Shown here in pieces: positions 8,294-16,842 of a stretch of DNA of 64,000 nt. Source of the stretch: Amycolatopsis benzoatilytica AK 16/65 (GTDB taxonomy: Bacteria > Actinomycetota > Actinomycetes > Mycobacteriales > Pseudonocardiaceae). Numbering within the stretch: position 1 is the stretch's first letter; every line of letters starts with the position of its first letter. The stretch is from contig NZ_KB912942.1 of assembly GCF_000383915.1 (NCBI RefSeq), forward strand, positions 5,234,367 through 5,298,366, given 5' to 3'. The notes under the pieces were generated by a model. That model was not told where the DNA came from. It did not search any database and saw only the letters and a program-made list of their open reading frames with translations. Both the position numbers and the translations under genes were made by a program.

Positions 8294-9346
8294 ATGACCG
8301 AGCGCGCGCTCTCGCTGCGCCGTTCGCCGCCCGATGCCTCGGACGTGCTGGTCGCGGCGCGGCGGATCAGCGACGACCTCAAGGACGGCCTGACCAGCGC
8401 TCGGGCCCGGCGCGCGGCGACCGGTCTGCGGCGGCTCTTCGGCATCCCAGGCGCCGGGCTGGTCGACGTCTCCGCCACGTCGGTGTGGTCCGGGCCGTTG
8501 CCGCCGGACAAGCTGGTGGTGCCCGTCATCGTGGAGGTGCTGCAGAGCGAGGAGCCGGTGCACACCGACGATCTCTTCGCGCTGCCGCTGCACGTCCACG
8601 ACGAACTGGCCGGGGCGTTGGTGCTGGTCAAACCGGTGAAGGCGAAGATCGCCCAGCGGGCGGCCGAGTTCGTAGTGGAGGCGCTGGAGCGGGCACGGCT
8701 CGAAGCGTCCGCCGACCAGGCCGCGCAGGCCGAGCTGCGAGCGCTGCGCGCGGAGATGTCGCCGCATTTCGTGTACAACGCGTTGACGGTGATCGCCTCA
8801 CTGGTCCGTTCCGACCCGGACCGGGCTCGCGACCTGATGCTCGATTTCGCCGACTACACCCGCTACAGCCTGTCCCGGCACGGCGAGTACACCGTGGTGG
8901 CCGAGGAGTTCCGCGCGGTGGAAACGTACCTCGCGCTGCAGCGGGCGGTGCTGGGCGAACGGTTGAAGGTGCAAGTGCGGGTCGCGCCGGAGGTGCTTGC
9001 GGTGGCGGTGCCGTACCTGGTACTCGAACCCCTCGTGGAAAACGCGATCCGGCACGGCATCGAGCCGCGTTCGGGCGCCGGGCTGGTCCAGGTGCACGGG
9101 CAGGCGGAAGGGAACGACTGCGTGATCAGCGTCGAGGACGACGGGGTCGGCATGGAACCCGCGCGGGCGGCGGACATCCTCGCCGGCCGCGGCGACGGCA
9201 CCGGACTCGGACTGGCCAATGTGGACAGACGATTGCGCACCGTCTACGGGGCCTGGTACGGGCTGACGGTGGAAACCGCGGTCGGCGCGGGTACCCGGGT
9301 GATCCTTCGGGTGCCGCGGTTCCAGCCGGGGGTGCTGCCGTCGTGA
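8294..9346 (+). CDS. LytS/BtsS-type sensor histidine kinase
   Basis: Sensor kinase of the His_kinase (LytS) family, 350 residues, cytosolic by appearance with no membrane helices. An N-terminal GAF-like region (about 35-140) leads to an autophosphorylation box SPHFVYNALT with His158, then an HATPase domain with LVENAIRHG near 240, DDGVGM near 280 and GTGLGLANVDRRL near 303. The Shine-Dalgarno GGAGG is 6 bp before the ATG. Its stop overlaps the LytTR regulator start by 4 bp. With the symporters downstream it resembles systems that sense extracellular carboxylates such as pyruvate or acetate. The stimulus is inference. Confidence 0.9.
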   Translation: MTERALSLRRSPPDASDVLVAARRISDDLKDGLTSARARRAATGLRRLFGIPGAGLVDVSATSVWSGPLPPDKLVVPVIVEVLQSEEPVHTDDLFALPLHVHDELAGALVLVKPVKAKIAQRAAEFVVEALERARLEASADQAAQAELRALRAEMSPHFVYNALTVIASLVRSDPDRARDLMLDFADYTRYSLSRHGEYTVVAEEFRAVETYLALQRAVLGERLKVQVRVAPEVLAVAVPYLVLEPLVENAIRHGIEPRSGAGLVQVHGQAEGNDCVISVEDDGVGMEPARAADILAGRGDGTGLGLANVDRRLRTVYGAWYGLTVETAVGAGTRVILRVPRFQPGVLPS

Positions 9347-10098
9347 CCGGGCTGCGGGTGCTGGCGGTCGACGACCTCGCGCCGGCGTTGGACGAGCTGT
9401 GCCGGATGCTGCGCGAAGCCCCCGAAGTCGGCGAGGTGGTCGGGGCGAGCGACGCGCTGAAGGCGCTGAAGCTGTTGCAGGCCGACCATTACCACGCGGT
9501 CTTCCTGGACATTTCCATGCCCGGCCTGGACGGGCTGGAGCTGGCGTCGCTGCTGGCCAAGCTGTCCGAGCCGCCGGTGATCGTGTTCGTCACCGCGCAC
9601 GACGGGCACGCGGTGACCGCGTACGGCATCGGCGCGGTGGACTACCTGCTCAAGCCGGTGCGGACGGAACGGCTGTCCGCCGCGCTGGCGAAGGTGACCC
9701 GGCTGGCGCCGAGCGTCCGCCGCCAGCCCTCGCCGGACGCGATGGCCGCGCTGCCGGTCGACTCCGGCGGCCGGACCCGCTACGTCCGCCGCGACGACGT
9801 GCTGTTCGCCGAAGCCAACGGCGACTACGTCCGGCTGCACACCCGGACCGCCGTGCATCCGGTGCGAATGCCGATCTCGCGACTCGAAGAATATTGGGAA
9901 GGCACCGGATTCACCCGGGTGCACCGCGGATTCCTGCTCTCGGTGCGGGCGGTGCTGGAGTTGCGCAGCGACACGACCGGCGGCTTGCTGGCGCACACCG
10001 AGGCCGGCGACGTGCCGGTGAGCCGAAGGCACGCGAGGGACCTGCGAGACCGGCTGCTGGAGGCGGCGCAGCGCGGGCAGCTCGGCGGCCCGCGGTGA
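9343..10098 (+). CDS. LytTR family response regulator
   Basis: Partner of the preceding kinase, 251 residues from a GTG in a 4-bp overlap. The receiver domain has VDD near residue 7 and the phosphoacceptor Asp56 in FLDISMPG, followed by VDYLLKPV. The C-terminal half is a LytTR DNA-binding domain (NGDYVRLHT, FTRVHRGFLLSV). It likely activates the transporter genes that follow; LytTR sites were not identified. Confidence 0.93.
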   Translation: MTGLRVLAVDDLAPALDELCRMLREAPEVGEVVGASDALKALKLLQADHYHAVFLDISMPGLDGLELASLLAKLSEPPVIVFVTAHDGHAVTAYGIGAVDYLLKPVRTERLSAALAKVTRLAPSVRRQPSPDAMAALPVDSGGRTRYVRRDDVLFAEANGDYVRLHTRTAVHPVRMPISRLEEYWEGTGFTRVHRGFLLSVRAVLELRSDTTGGLLAHTEAGDVPVSRRHARDLRDRLLEAAQRGQLGGPR

Positions 10099-10445
10099 GC
10101 CGCAGCAAACGCGTCGCGGTCACTAGCCCGCAGACCCGGCTCGCCCGCTCCCGGCGGCAGGAGCGGGGCCGCTGGCGGATGCCGCGGCTGCGGACGCCCG
10201 AGGCGGAACGCGCCACCGAGCTGTACCGGAGCCAGCGGCGGCGCGGGATCCCGGCGCTGGTCGCGATGTTCGCGCTGGTGCTGGGGCTGCCGGTGGTGTT
10301 CTCGCTCGCGCCCGGCCTCGACGCGGTGCGGATGTGGGGGATCCCGGTGTCGTGGCTGGTGATCGCGGTCCTGCCGTACCCGGTGCTGGCCGCGCTCGCC
10401 TGGTGGCAGCTGCGGCGCGCGGAAAAGACCGAGGACGACCAGTGA
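10095..10445 (+). CDS. Small two-helix membrane protein
   Basis: Unrecognised protein of 116 residues from a GTG overlapping the response-regulator stop by 4 bp. The first 50 residues are Arg-rich and cytoplasmic. Two hydrophobic helices (about 52-72 and 81-103) and a short charged tail follow. Translational coupling to the two-component genes and position before a symporter suggest an accessory role in the same transport system, comparable to the small subunits that accompany SSS transporters; this is inference. Confidence 0.75.
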   Translation: MSRSKRVAVTSPQTRLARSRRQERGRWRMPRLRTPEAERATELYRSQRRRGIPALVAMFALVLGLPVVFSLAPGLDAVRMWGIPVSWLVIAVLPYPVLAALAWWQLRRAEKTEDDQ

Positions 10446-10467
10446 CCAGCGCCGCCGACCGCCGGTG

Positions 10468-10522
10468 GTGCGTGAAGGGAACATTGAGGGACTCTGATTC
10501 CCTCGATGTTCCCTTCACGCAC
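10468..10522. repeat. Dispersed GTGAAGGG palindrome, copy 2 (divergent)
   Basis: Arms GTGCGTGAAGGGAACAT and ATGTTCCCTTCACGCAC enclose GAGGG/CCCTC and a core ACTCTGATT. The outer GTGAAGGG/CCCTTCAC matches the other copies, while the next bases are AACAT instead of CCCCTT. It lies between the small membrane protein and the first symporter. Confidence 0.75.
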
Positions 10523-10579
10523 CGGCAACTCCCGGGAGAAGCCCGAGGGGTGCGCGGGGCCGGGCACGGGAGCAGCTGA

Positions 10580-12292
10580 GTGGACATCGCGCTGGCGGTC
10601 GCCCCGGTAGTCCTCGTCACGCTCCTCATCGGCGTGCGCGGGGTCGCCGCCATGCGCACCACGTCGGACTTCCTCGTCGCGTCGCGCCGGATCTCGCCGT
10701 TCGTGAACTCCGCCGCGGTCTCCGGCGAATACCTTTCCGCCGCGTCGTTCCTGGGCGTAGCGGGCCTGGTGGTGAAGGACGGCATCGGCGCGCTCTGGTA
10801 CCCGGTCGGCTTCACTGCGGGCTATGTGGCGATGCTGGTCCTCGTCGCCGCCCCGATGCGCCGCTCCGGCGCGCTCACCGTTCCGGACTTCGCCGAGGCC
10901 CGGCTCGCTTCCCGGCCGCTGCGCCGGCTCGCCGCGGTAGTCGTGCTGGTGATCGGAACCATTTACGTGGTCCCGCAGTTCCGCACCGCCGGTCTGGTGC
11001 TCACCGCGGTCGGCGGGACACCGTACTGGGTCGGCGTGGTCATCGCGGGCACCGCGGTCAGCGTCACCCTCGCGCTCGGCGGGATGCGCGCCGCGACGTA
11101 CGTCCAGGCGTTCCAGTTCTTCCTGAAGCTCTTGCTGTTCCTCGTCCCCGCGCTGTGGCTGGTCGTCCAGGCCGGTGCCGCCACCCGGGACTCGAGCCTG
11201 AACCCGGTCGAGTTCACCCGTTTCTCCCACGCCACGCCGGTCCAGTTCGACCACGACGTCACTCTGACCCTCCGCGAGCCCACCGTCGTCGACGGCCGCG
11301 GGCCGTTGCCTCCCGGACAAATGGTGGTGCACAAGGGAGAACAGCTCACCTTCGCAGCCGGTGCGCAGGTCCCCGGCGTCAGCGGGGAAGTGGCGCTCGG
11401 CGGTCCGGACTGGCAGCGTCCGCTGCTGGAAATCGACAAGGGGCATCCGTTGCTCGGCACCTGGGCCGTCCTGATCGCCACCGTGCTGGGCACGATGGGC
11501 CTCCCGCACGTCCTGATGCGCTTCCACACCAGCCCGGACGGCCGCGCCGCGCGCCGCACCGCCGCGATCACCGTGGCGTTGCTCGGCGTCTTCTATCTCT
11601 TCCCCGGCATCTACGGTGTCCTTGGCCGGGTGCTGGTGCCGCAGCTGTATCTCTCCGGCGATACGGACACAGTCGTCGTCGCGCTGCCGTCCCAGGTCGA
11701 CCACAGCTGGGCCGGGCAGCTGTTCACCGCGTTGCTCACCGCGGGCGCGTTCGCCGCGTTCCTGGCGACCTCGCTCGGCTTGCTGCTCGTGATGTCCGGC
11801 GCGCTCGCCTACGACCTGATGCCGGGCGGGCTGCGCCGGCTGCGGGCGACCGTGGTGTTCGTCGCCATCGCGATGGTCGTGCTGGCGCTGCCGTCCGCCC
11901 GCCTCGATGCGGGAGTCCTGGTGACGTGGGGGTTCACCGTCGCCGCGTCCACGTTCTGCCCGCTGCTCGTGCTCGGCATCTGGTGGCAGCGGCTGACCGC
12001 GGCCGGCGCGATCGCCGGCGTCGTCACCGGACTGGCGGCGTCGTCCGGGTCCATTCTTTTCGCGCTCGCCGGCCCGCCGATGCGCGGTTGGGCGGCGATC
12101 TTGGTGTCGCAACCGGCACCCTGGTCGGTACCGCTGGCATTCGGAGTAATGATCGCGGTGTCGCTGCGCGGGCGCCCGCCTTCCTGGGCCGGGGACGCGA
12201 TGTTGCGCCTGCACCTCGACGAACGCCCTTCGTCCACGCCCGGTGACCGTTCGTCGACCGTTCGTCGTGCGGCTCGGCGTTTGAGCCGCTGA
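10580..12292 (+). CDS. Sodium:solute symporter (ActP/MctP-like), first copy
   Basis: SSS-family secondary transporter, 570 residues, GTG start. The family landmark SGEYLSAASFLGVAGLV is near residue 50, and GLPHVLMRFHT near 310 is shared with cation/acetate symporters. About 13 membrane helices are interrupted by a long hydrophilic insert (about residues 200-290) before the GLPHV helix, predicted to be extracytoplasmic. The C-terminus is Arg-rich. It probably imports a short-chain carboxylate such as acetate or pyruvate. A second, more canonical homologue lies downstream. Confidence 0.88.
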   Translation: MDIALAVAPVVLVTLLIGVRGVAAMRTTSDFLVASRRISPFVNSAAVSGEYLSAASFLGVAGLVVKDGIGALWYPVGFTAGYVAMLVLVAAPMRRSGALTVPDFAEARLASRPLRRLAAVVVLVIGTIYVVPQFRTAGLVLTAVGGTPYWVGVVIAGTAVSVTLALGGMRAATYVQAFQFFLKLLLFLVPALWLVVQAGAATRDSSLNPVEFTRFSHATPVQFDHDVTLTLREPTVVDGRGPLPPGQMVVHKGEQLTFAAGAQVPGVSGEVALGGPDWQRPLLEIDKGHPLLGTWAVLIATVLGTMGLPHVLMRFHTSPDGRAARRTAAITVALLGVFYLFPGIYGVLGRVLVPQLYLSGDTDTVVVALPSQVDHSWAGQLFTALLTAGAFAAFLATSLGLLLVMSGALAYDLMPGGLRRLRATVVFVAIAMVVLALPSARLDAGVLVTWGFTVAASTFCPLLVLGIWWQRLTAAGAIAGVVTGLAASSGSILFALAGPPMRGWAAILVSQPAPWSVPLAFGVMIAVSLRGRPPSWAGDAMLRLHLDERPSSTPGDRSSTVRRAARRLSR

Positions 12293-12364
12293 CGGTTCCG
12301 CCGCCCCGACGCCGTCCCTACTGTGTCGCGCACCACATCCGCAGCGTCGCGAGGGAGAGATTCC

Positions 12365-12715
12365 ATGAGCGCAGGCGATTCGTCCGGCGCCCCGCCGGAC
12401 CCGACCTGGGAACAGGTGCACGACAGCGCCGAGTTCCGTGAACTCCGGGGCCGGCTCCGCCGGTTCGTGTTCCCGATGGCCGGACTGTTCCTCGCCTGGT
12501 ACCTGCTCTACGTTCTGCTGGCCGACTACGCGCACGGCTTCATGAGCACGAAGATCACCGGCAATTTCACCGTCGGGCTGCTGTTCGGCTTGCTGCAGTT
12601 CGTGTCCACCTTCCTGATCACGTGGCTGTACGTGCGCTACGCCAACAAGAAGCTGGACCCGCTGGCCGAGCGGATCAGGAACGACGTCGAAAACCCGGCA
12701 GTGGAGGCGGCATGA
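12365..12715 (+). CDS. DUF485 membrane protein
   Basis: Small partner protein of acetate-type SSS symporters, 116 residues. An N-terminal cytoplasmic segment (TWEQVHDSAEFRELR) is followed by two membrane helices (about 37-60 and 70-95) with the family-typical FVFPMAGLFLAWYLLYVLLADY. The Shine-Dalgarno GAGGGAG precedes the ATG at 12365. Its stop overlaps the ATG of the micro-ORF by 4 bp. DUF485 genes commonly precede actP-like genes, as here, but the fit is interrupted by the micro-ORF. Confidence 0.9.
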   Translation: MSAGDSSGAPPDPTWEQVHDSAEFRELRGRLRRFVFPMAGLFLAWYLLYVLLADYAHGFMSTKITGNFTVGLLFGLLQFVSTFLITWLYVRYANKKLDPLAERIRNDVENPAVEAA

Positions 12716-12864
12716 GCACACAATCGCGACAGCCCGCTCGTGACGCCGACTGGGTGCGGGTATCCCGCGGCGACACCGGCGGCGGCATCAGCACACAATC
12801 GCGACAGCCCGCTCGTGACGCCGACTGGGTGCGGGTATCCCGCGAAACACAGGAGGCGGCGTGA
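12712..12864 (+). CDS. Micro-ORF, 50 residues, internally duplicated
   Basis: Short ORF joined to both neighbours by 4-bp overlaps: its ATG is in the DUF485 stop (ATGA) and its TGA is in the symporter GTG (GTGA). The protein is almost entirely two copies of a 25-residue unit containing STQSRQPARDADWVRVSR; the second copy ends ETQEAA. There are no hydrophobic segments. The DADWVRVSRE part loosely resembles the N-terminus of DUF485 proteins (D-x-x-W-x-x-V-x-x-S-x-E), so it may be a decayed copy of that segment. Alternatively it is only a coupling spacer. I do not recognise it. Confidence 0.5.
   Translation: MSTQSRQPARDADWVRVSRGDTGGGISTQSRQPARDADWVRVSRETQEAA
12715..12844 (+). repeat. 55-bp direct repeat, period 75 bp
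   Basis: Bases 12715-12769 and 12790-12844 are identical over 55 bp. The 75-bp period is exactly 25 codons, so the duplication keeps the micro-ORF open. Identity at the nucleotide level suggests a recent event or conversion between copies. Confidence 0.95.
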
Positions 12865-14492
12865 AAACCCTGGCCGCGAGCGTGGAGGGCAGCAGCCCGA
12901 CGCTCAACATCACCATCTTCGCGCTGTTCGTGGTGATCACGCTGGTGATCGTGTTCCGCGCGAGCCGCAACACGAAGACCGCGTCCGACTACTACGCGGC
13001 CGGCCGTGCGTTCACCGGCCCGCAGAACGGCATCGCGATCTCCGGCGACTACCTTTCCGCTGCGTCGTTCCTTGGCATCGCCGGCGCGATCGCGGTGTAC
13101 GGCTACGACGGCTTCCTCTACTCGATCGGCTTCCTGGTGGCGTGGCTGGTCGCGCTGCTGCTGGTCGCGGAACTGCTGCGCAACACCGGCAAGTTCACGA
13201 TGGGCGACGTGCTCGCCTTCCGGATGAAGCAACGTCCGGTGCGCGCCGCGGCCGCGGTGTCCACCCTGGTGGTCTCGTTCTTCTACCTGCTGGCCCAGAT
13301 GGCCGGCGCGGGCGGCCTGGTCGCGCTGCTGCTGGGCATCGAGGGCAAGGCCGCGCAGTCGGTGGTCATCGTCGTGGTCGGCCTCATCATGATCGCCTAC
13401 GTGCTCATCGGCGGCATGAAGGGCACCACCTGGGTGCAGATCATCAAGGCGGCGCTGCTGATCGTCGGCGCGCTGGCGATGACGCTGTGGGTGCTCGGCA
13501 AGTACGGCTTCAACTTCTCCGCGCTGTTGCAGGGCGCGGTCGACAAGGCGGGCCACGCCGGAGAAGCGCTGCTCGGGCCGGGCAAGCAGTACGGCGCGAA
13601 CGGCACCACGAAGCTGGACTTCTTCTCCCTCGGCATCGCTCTGGTGCTCGGCACCGCTGGCCTGCCGCACGTGCTGATGCGCTTCTACACCGTGCCGACC
13701 GCGCGCGAGGCGCGTCGTTCGGTGGTGTGGGCGATCGTGCTGATCGGCGTGTTCTACCTGTTCACTCTGGTGCTCGGTTATGGCGCTGGAGCGCTGGTCG
13801 GCCCGGACGCGATCAAGAAGGCGCCCGGCGGCGTCAACTCGGCGGCCCCGCTGCTCGCGCTCAACCTGGGCGGCCCGGTGCTGCTTGGCCTGATCTCGGC
13901 GATCGCGTTCGCGACGATCCTCGCCGTGGTCGCCGGGCTGACGATCACCGCGTCCGCCTCGTTCGCCCACGACGTGTACGCGAACGTGGTGAAGAAGGGC
14001 AAGGCCACCACCGGTTCGGAGGTCAAGGTCGCCCGGATCACCGCCGTGGTGATCGGCGTCGTGGCGATCCTCGGCGGCATCCTGGCCAACGGCCAGAACG
14101 TCGCGTTCCTGGTGGCGCTGGCGTTCGCGGTGGCGGCGTCCGCGAACCTGCCGACGATCCTGTACTCGCTGTTCTGGAAGCGGTTCAACACCCAGGGCGC
14201 GCTGTGGAGCATCTACGGCGGCCTGATCATCACTATCGTGCTGATCGTGTTCTCGCCCGCGGTGTCCGGCAAGCCGGTCGACCCGAAGACCGGCAAGAGC
14301 GCCTCGATGCTGCAGGGCGTCGACTTCCACTGGTTCCCGCTCGACAACCCCGGCCTGGTGTCCATTCCGATCGCGTTCTTCCTCGGCTGGCTCGGCACGA
14401 TGCTGTCGAAGGAGCACGACAAGGCGAAGTTCGCCGAGATGGAGGTCCGGGCCCTCACCGGCGCGGGTGCGGAGAAGGCCGTGCAGCACTGA
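12861..14492 (+). CDS. Sodium:solute symporter (ActP-like cation/acetate symporter), second copy
   Basis: SSS-family transporter, 543 residues, GTG start inside the micro-ORF stop. SGDYLSAASFLGIAGAI near residue 58 and GLPHVLMRFYTVPTAREARRS near 265 mark the ActP-like group. ITASASFAHDVYANVVK near 360 is also typical. Thirteen hydrophobic segments are visible. With DUF485 it forms the classical acetate/short-chain monocarboxylate uptake pair. Together with the first symporter the locus encodes two parallel carriers, probably under the LytTR regulator. A strong terminator follows. Confidence 0.92.
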   Translation: MKTLAASVEGSSPTLNITIFALFVVITLVIVFRASRNTKTASDYYAAGRAFTGPQNGIAISGDYLSAASFLGIAGAIAVYGYDGFLYSIGFLVAWLVALLLVAELLRNTGKFTMGDVLAFRMKQRPVRAAAAVSTLVVSFFYLLAQMAGAGGLVALLLGIEGKAAQSVVIVVVGLIMIAYVLIGGMKGTTWVQIIKAALLIVGALAMTLWVLGKYGFNFSALLQGAVDKAGHAGEALLGPGKQYGANGTTKLDFFSLGIALVLGTAGLPHVLMRFYTVPTAREARRSVVWAIVLIGVFYLFTLVLGYGAGALVGPDAIKKAPGGVNSAAPLLALNLGGPVLLGLISAIAFATILAVVAGLTITASASFAHDVYANVVKKGKATTGSEVKVARITAVVIGVVAILGGILANGQNVAFLVALAFAVAASANLPTILYSLFWKRFNTQGALWSIYGGLIITIVLIVFSPAVSGKPVDPKTGKSASMLQGVDFHWFPLDNPGLVSIPIAFFLGWLGTMLSKEHDKAKFAEMEVRALTGAGAEKAVQH

Positions 14493-14503
14493 TTTCCGGA
14501 AAG

Positions 14504-14546
14504 AACCGCCGGGCGTCGCGTTCCCTCGCGACGCCCGGCGGTTTTT
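14504..14546. terminator. Bidirectional terminator between symporter and PEP-mutase-like gene
   Basis: Arms AACCGCCGGGCGTCGCG and CGCGACGCCCGGCGGTT with loop TTCCCT, then a T-run. The run ends at the stop of the convergent gene, so it can serve both strands. Confidence 0.9.
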
Positions 14547-15286
14547 CAATACGGCAGCTTGCCTTGCGCGATTTCGCCGAGCACGCCTTCCAGCTTGCTC
14601 CGCAGATACCGCCACAGCCCGGCGCCGAGCGAAATCCGGGCTACCCCCAGTTCGGCAAGCCCGGAAATCCCCGGCCCGCCCGGCAGCGCGGAAACGTTCA
14701 CCGCACCCCCGGCCTGCCGGACGAACTCCGCGATCAACTCGGCGGGCCGCAAGAAGATCGGGTACACGCAGTCCGCCCCCGCCTCCCGGTAGGCACGCCC
14801 CCGCGCGACCGCCTCGTCGAAGACCGATTCCTGATCCGGCTGCCCGAGAAACAGGTCGATCCGGGCGTTGATCACCAATTCGTCCCCGGCCGCCGCCCGG
14901 ATCCCCGCGATCCGCTCCGCCTGCGCGTCGACCGGGTGAAGCCCCTCGCCGGCGTAATCGGTGTCCTCGAAATTCAGCCCGACCGCACCGATTTCCCGCA
15001 ACCGGGCGACAAGTTCCGCAGGCGGCAACCGGTACCCGCCCTCAGCGTCGACAGTCACCGGCGCCGACACCGCGTCCACGATCCGCCGAGCTGCCGCGAA
15101 CATGTCGTCGGCCGGCGCCTTCTCCCCGTCCGGCAGCCCGAGCACCGCCGCGACGGCCGCGGAACTGGTAGCCACCACCGGAAAACCGGCGGCTTCGATC
15201 GCTTTGGCGGAATCCGCGTCCCACGCGTTCGGCAGCACCAACGGCGTGCCGGGCACGTGCAGCGCCCGCAACTCCGCCGCGCTCAT
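14546..15286 (-). CDS. Isocitrate lyase/PEP mutase family protein
   Basis: TIM-barrel protein of the PEP mutase/isocitrate lyase superfamily, 246 residues. It is a short member lacking the full lyase C-terminus. It shows LPNAWDADSAKAIEAAGF near residue 18, the metal/substrate region TVDAEGGY near 78 and NFEDTDY near 105. The usual isocitrate lyase KKCGH motif is not present, so C-C or C-P bond cleavage of a 2-oxo or acylpyruvate-like compound is possible but not assignable. The ATG overlaps the upstream AhpD-like stop (ATGA), giving a two-gene operon. Confidence 0.85.
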   Translation of the reverse strand: MSAAELRALHVPGTPLVLPNAWDADSAKAIEAAGFPVVATSSAAVAAVLGLPDGEKAPADDMFAAARRIVDAVSAPVTVDAEGGYRLPPAELVARLREIGAVGLNFEDTDYAGEGLHPVDAQAERIAGIRAAAGDELVINARIDLFLGQPDQESVFDEAVARGRAYREAGADCVYPIFLRPAELIAEFVRQAGGAVNVSALPGGPGISGLAELGVARISLGAGLWRYLRSKLEGVLGEIAQGKLPY

Positions 15287-15741
15287 GCCGCCCGCTCCGG
15301 CAGCTCGGCGTGGCTGGCCACCATGAGCCGGTTCCAGGTATTGATCGCGACCACCGACCACGCGAGCGCCCGGTACTGCTCCTCGGAAAACACCTGGGCC
15401 GCCGCGGCGTAAACGTCCTCGGGCACGTCCTTGTTTTCTGAGATGAGCGTCATCGCCTCGGTGTAGGCGAGTGCGGCCCGCTCCTGCTCGGTGAACAGGT
15501 CCGTCTCGCGCCACCCCTCCAACACGAAAAGCCGCCGCGGCGACTCCCCGACGGCGACGGCTTCCGCGGAGTGCATGTCCAGGCAGTACGCGCACCCATT
15601 GAGCTGCGAAGCGCGGATCTTGACCAGCTCGACGAGCTTCGGGTCCAGCCCCGCTTCGTTCCCGGCTTTCCTGATTTCGCCCTGCAGCTGGCGCATGGCC
15701 TGGTACAGGCCACCAGAGGCAAGCGCGATCCTCTTCGTCAT
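15283..15741 (-). CDS. AhpD/carboxymuconolactone decarboxylase family protein
   Basis: Predicted thiol peroxidase-like protein, 152 residues. The redox motif CAYC with a His three residues later (GCAYCLDMHSAEA, about residues 50-61) is the AhpD-type active site. It heads a two-gene minus-strand operon with the PEP-mutase-like gene. Substrate unknown; a role in peroxide detoxification is a family-level inference. Confidence 0.9.
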   Translation of the reverse strand: MTKRIALASGGLYQAMRQLQGEIRKAGNEAGLDPKLVELVKIRASQLNGCAYCLDMHSAEAVAVGESPRRLFVLEGWRETDLFTEQERAALAYTEAMTLISENKDVPEDVYAAAAQVFSEEQYRALAWSVVAINTWNRLMVASHAELPERAA

Positions 15742-15825
15742 GCCTTCACGCTAACGGCGACTGGCCTAGCTGACTGGTCCAGTTCATGCCATGCGCGCTG
15801 GGCCAGTGTCCCCCTGCGGCAAAAG

Positions 15826-15876
15826 CCGTGAAGGGCCCCTTGCCGGAATCCAAGTCCCGCAAGGGGCCCTTCACGG
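15826..15876. repeat. Dispersed GTGAAGGG palindrome, copy 3
   Basis: CCGTGAAGGGCCCCTTGCCG and CGCAAGGGGCCCTTCACGG flank the asymmetric core GAATCCAAGTC. It lies between the AhpD-like promoter region and the 3' end of the cyclophilin gene. The core is the reverse complement of that in copy 4. Confidence 0.85.
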
Positions 15877-15899
15877 ACCGATGGAGCTTGCTCAGCCGC

Positions 15900-16640
15900 T
15901 TACCGCGCGCAGAACAAGCACAACGGCAACACCAGCTCCAGATCCGTCTTCCGCACCGGCTTCCCGTCCACCGGCACGGTTCCCGGCGGAGTGTCCGCGT
16001 CCGGCTGGATCCCGCCGGCCGCGACCCGGTCCAGCGTCCGCAGCCCGGCCTCCCCGACCGTCCCGAACACCGTGTAGTTGGGCCGCAGGCTGGAATCCCC
16101 GTACACCACGAAGAACTGCGAGCCGTTGGTGTCCGGCCCCGCGTTCGCCATCGCCAGCAGGCCGCGCCCGTAGGTCCGCCGCTGCCCGGTCGGGTCGTTC
16201 GGCGCGGGCGGCAAGCCGACTGGCAGCTCGTCCTTGAACTTGTACCCCGGGCCGCCTTCCCCGGTGGCTGAAGGGTCCCCGCACTGCAGCACCTTCAACG
16301 TCGGGTACGCCGTCAACCGGTGGCAGGTGGTCCGGTTGTAGAACCCGCTCTTCGCCAGGTGCAGGAAACTCTGCACCGTGCAGGGCGCCTCGGCCCGGTC
16401 GAGTTTGAGCGGCAGCAAGCCCTGGTTGGACAACACCGCGACATCCACCGATCCGCGATCGGGCGTGTGCCGCGGGTCCGGCGGCAGCGACACCGGCCGC
16501 ACCGCGGGATCGTCCGGGGTTTCGGTGTACTGGCAGGGCCCCGACGTCGCCTTCGGCGGCGCGCTCTCCGCCGCGGAGGCCGGCGCGGCCACCGCCACCA
16601 GCGAGAACGCGGCCAGCACCGACACGAGCAACTTCTTCAT
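15900..16640 (-). CDS. Secreted cyclophilin-type peptidyl-prolyl isomerase
   Basis: Cyclophilin, 246 residues, predicted to be exported. The ATG at 16640 gives the signal peptide MKKLLVSVLAAFSLVAVAAP with cleavage after ASA; GGAAGG precedes it, so a longer upstream frame is rejected. The cyclophilin core has SGFYNRTTCHRLTAYP, then GDPSATGEGGPGYKFKDE, LLAMANAGPDTNGSQFFV and NYTVFGTV. Several Cys residues occur, including one in place of the usual Phe before His-Arg (CHR). It acts on proteins outside the membrane. Confidence 0.92.
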   Translation of the reverse strand: MKKLLVSVLAAFSLVAVAAPASAAESAPPKATSGPCQYTETPDDPAVRPVSLPPDPRHTPDRGSVDVAVLSNQGLLPLKLDRAEAPCTVQSFLHLAKSGFYNRTTCHRLTAYPTLKVLQCGDPSATGEGGPGYKFKDELPVGLPPAPNDPTGQRRTYGRGLLAMANAGPDTNGSQFFVVYGDSSLRPNYTVFGTVGEAGLRTLDRVAAGGIQPDADTPPGTVPVDGKPVRKTDLELVLPLCLFCAR

Positions 16641-16842
16641 CCGCTTTCCTTCCCCCCATCGGAGGAACGAAGTATAGGGAAGCGTTCTTGCCCGCGCCCC
16701 CGGCGAAAGTCGCAACCTCGCGCGCCGCTGACCAGTTCCTGACCAGGGCGGAGGTCCGCAGTTCGGTCGGGACGCGACGAAACCGCCCAAAGCTGGTGAT
16801 CGGCTGCGCCGGTTCTCATCGGCACAGCCACTCAGCAGGACT

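Noticed and set aside
15760..15790. DasR-like or other palindrome (CTGGCCTAG, ACTGGTCCAGT) upstream of the AhpD-like gene
   Set aside because: It matches the dre consensus in one half only; no sugar-related gene is nearby.
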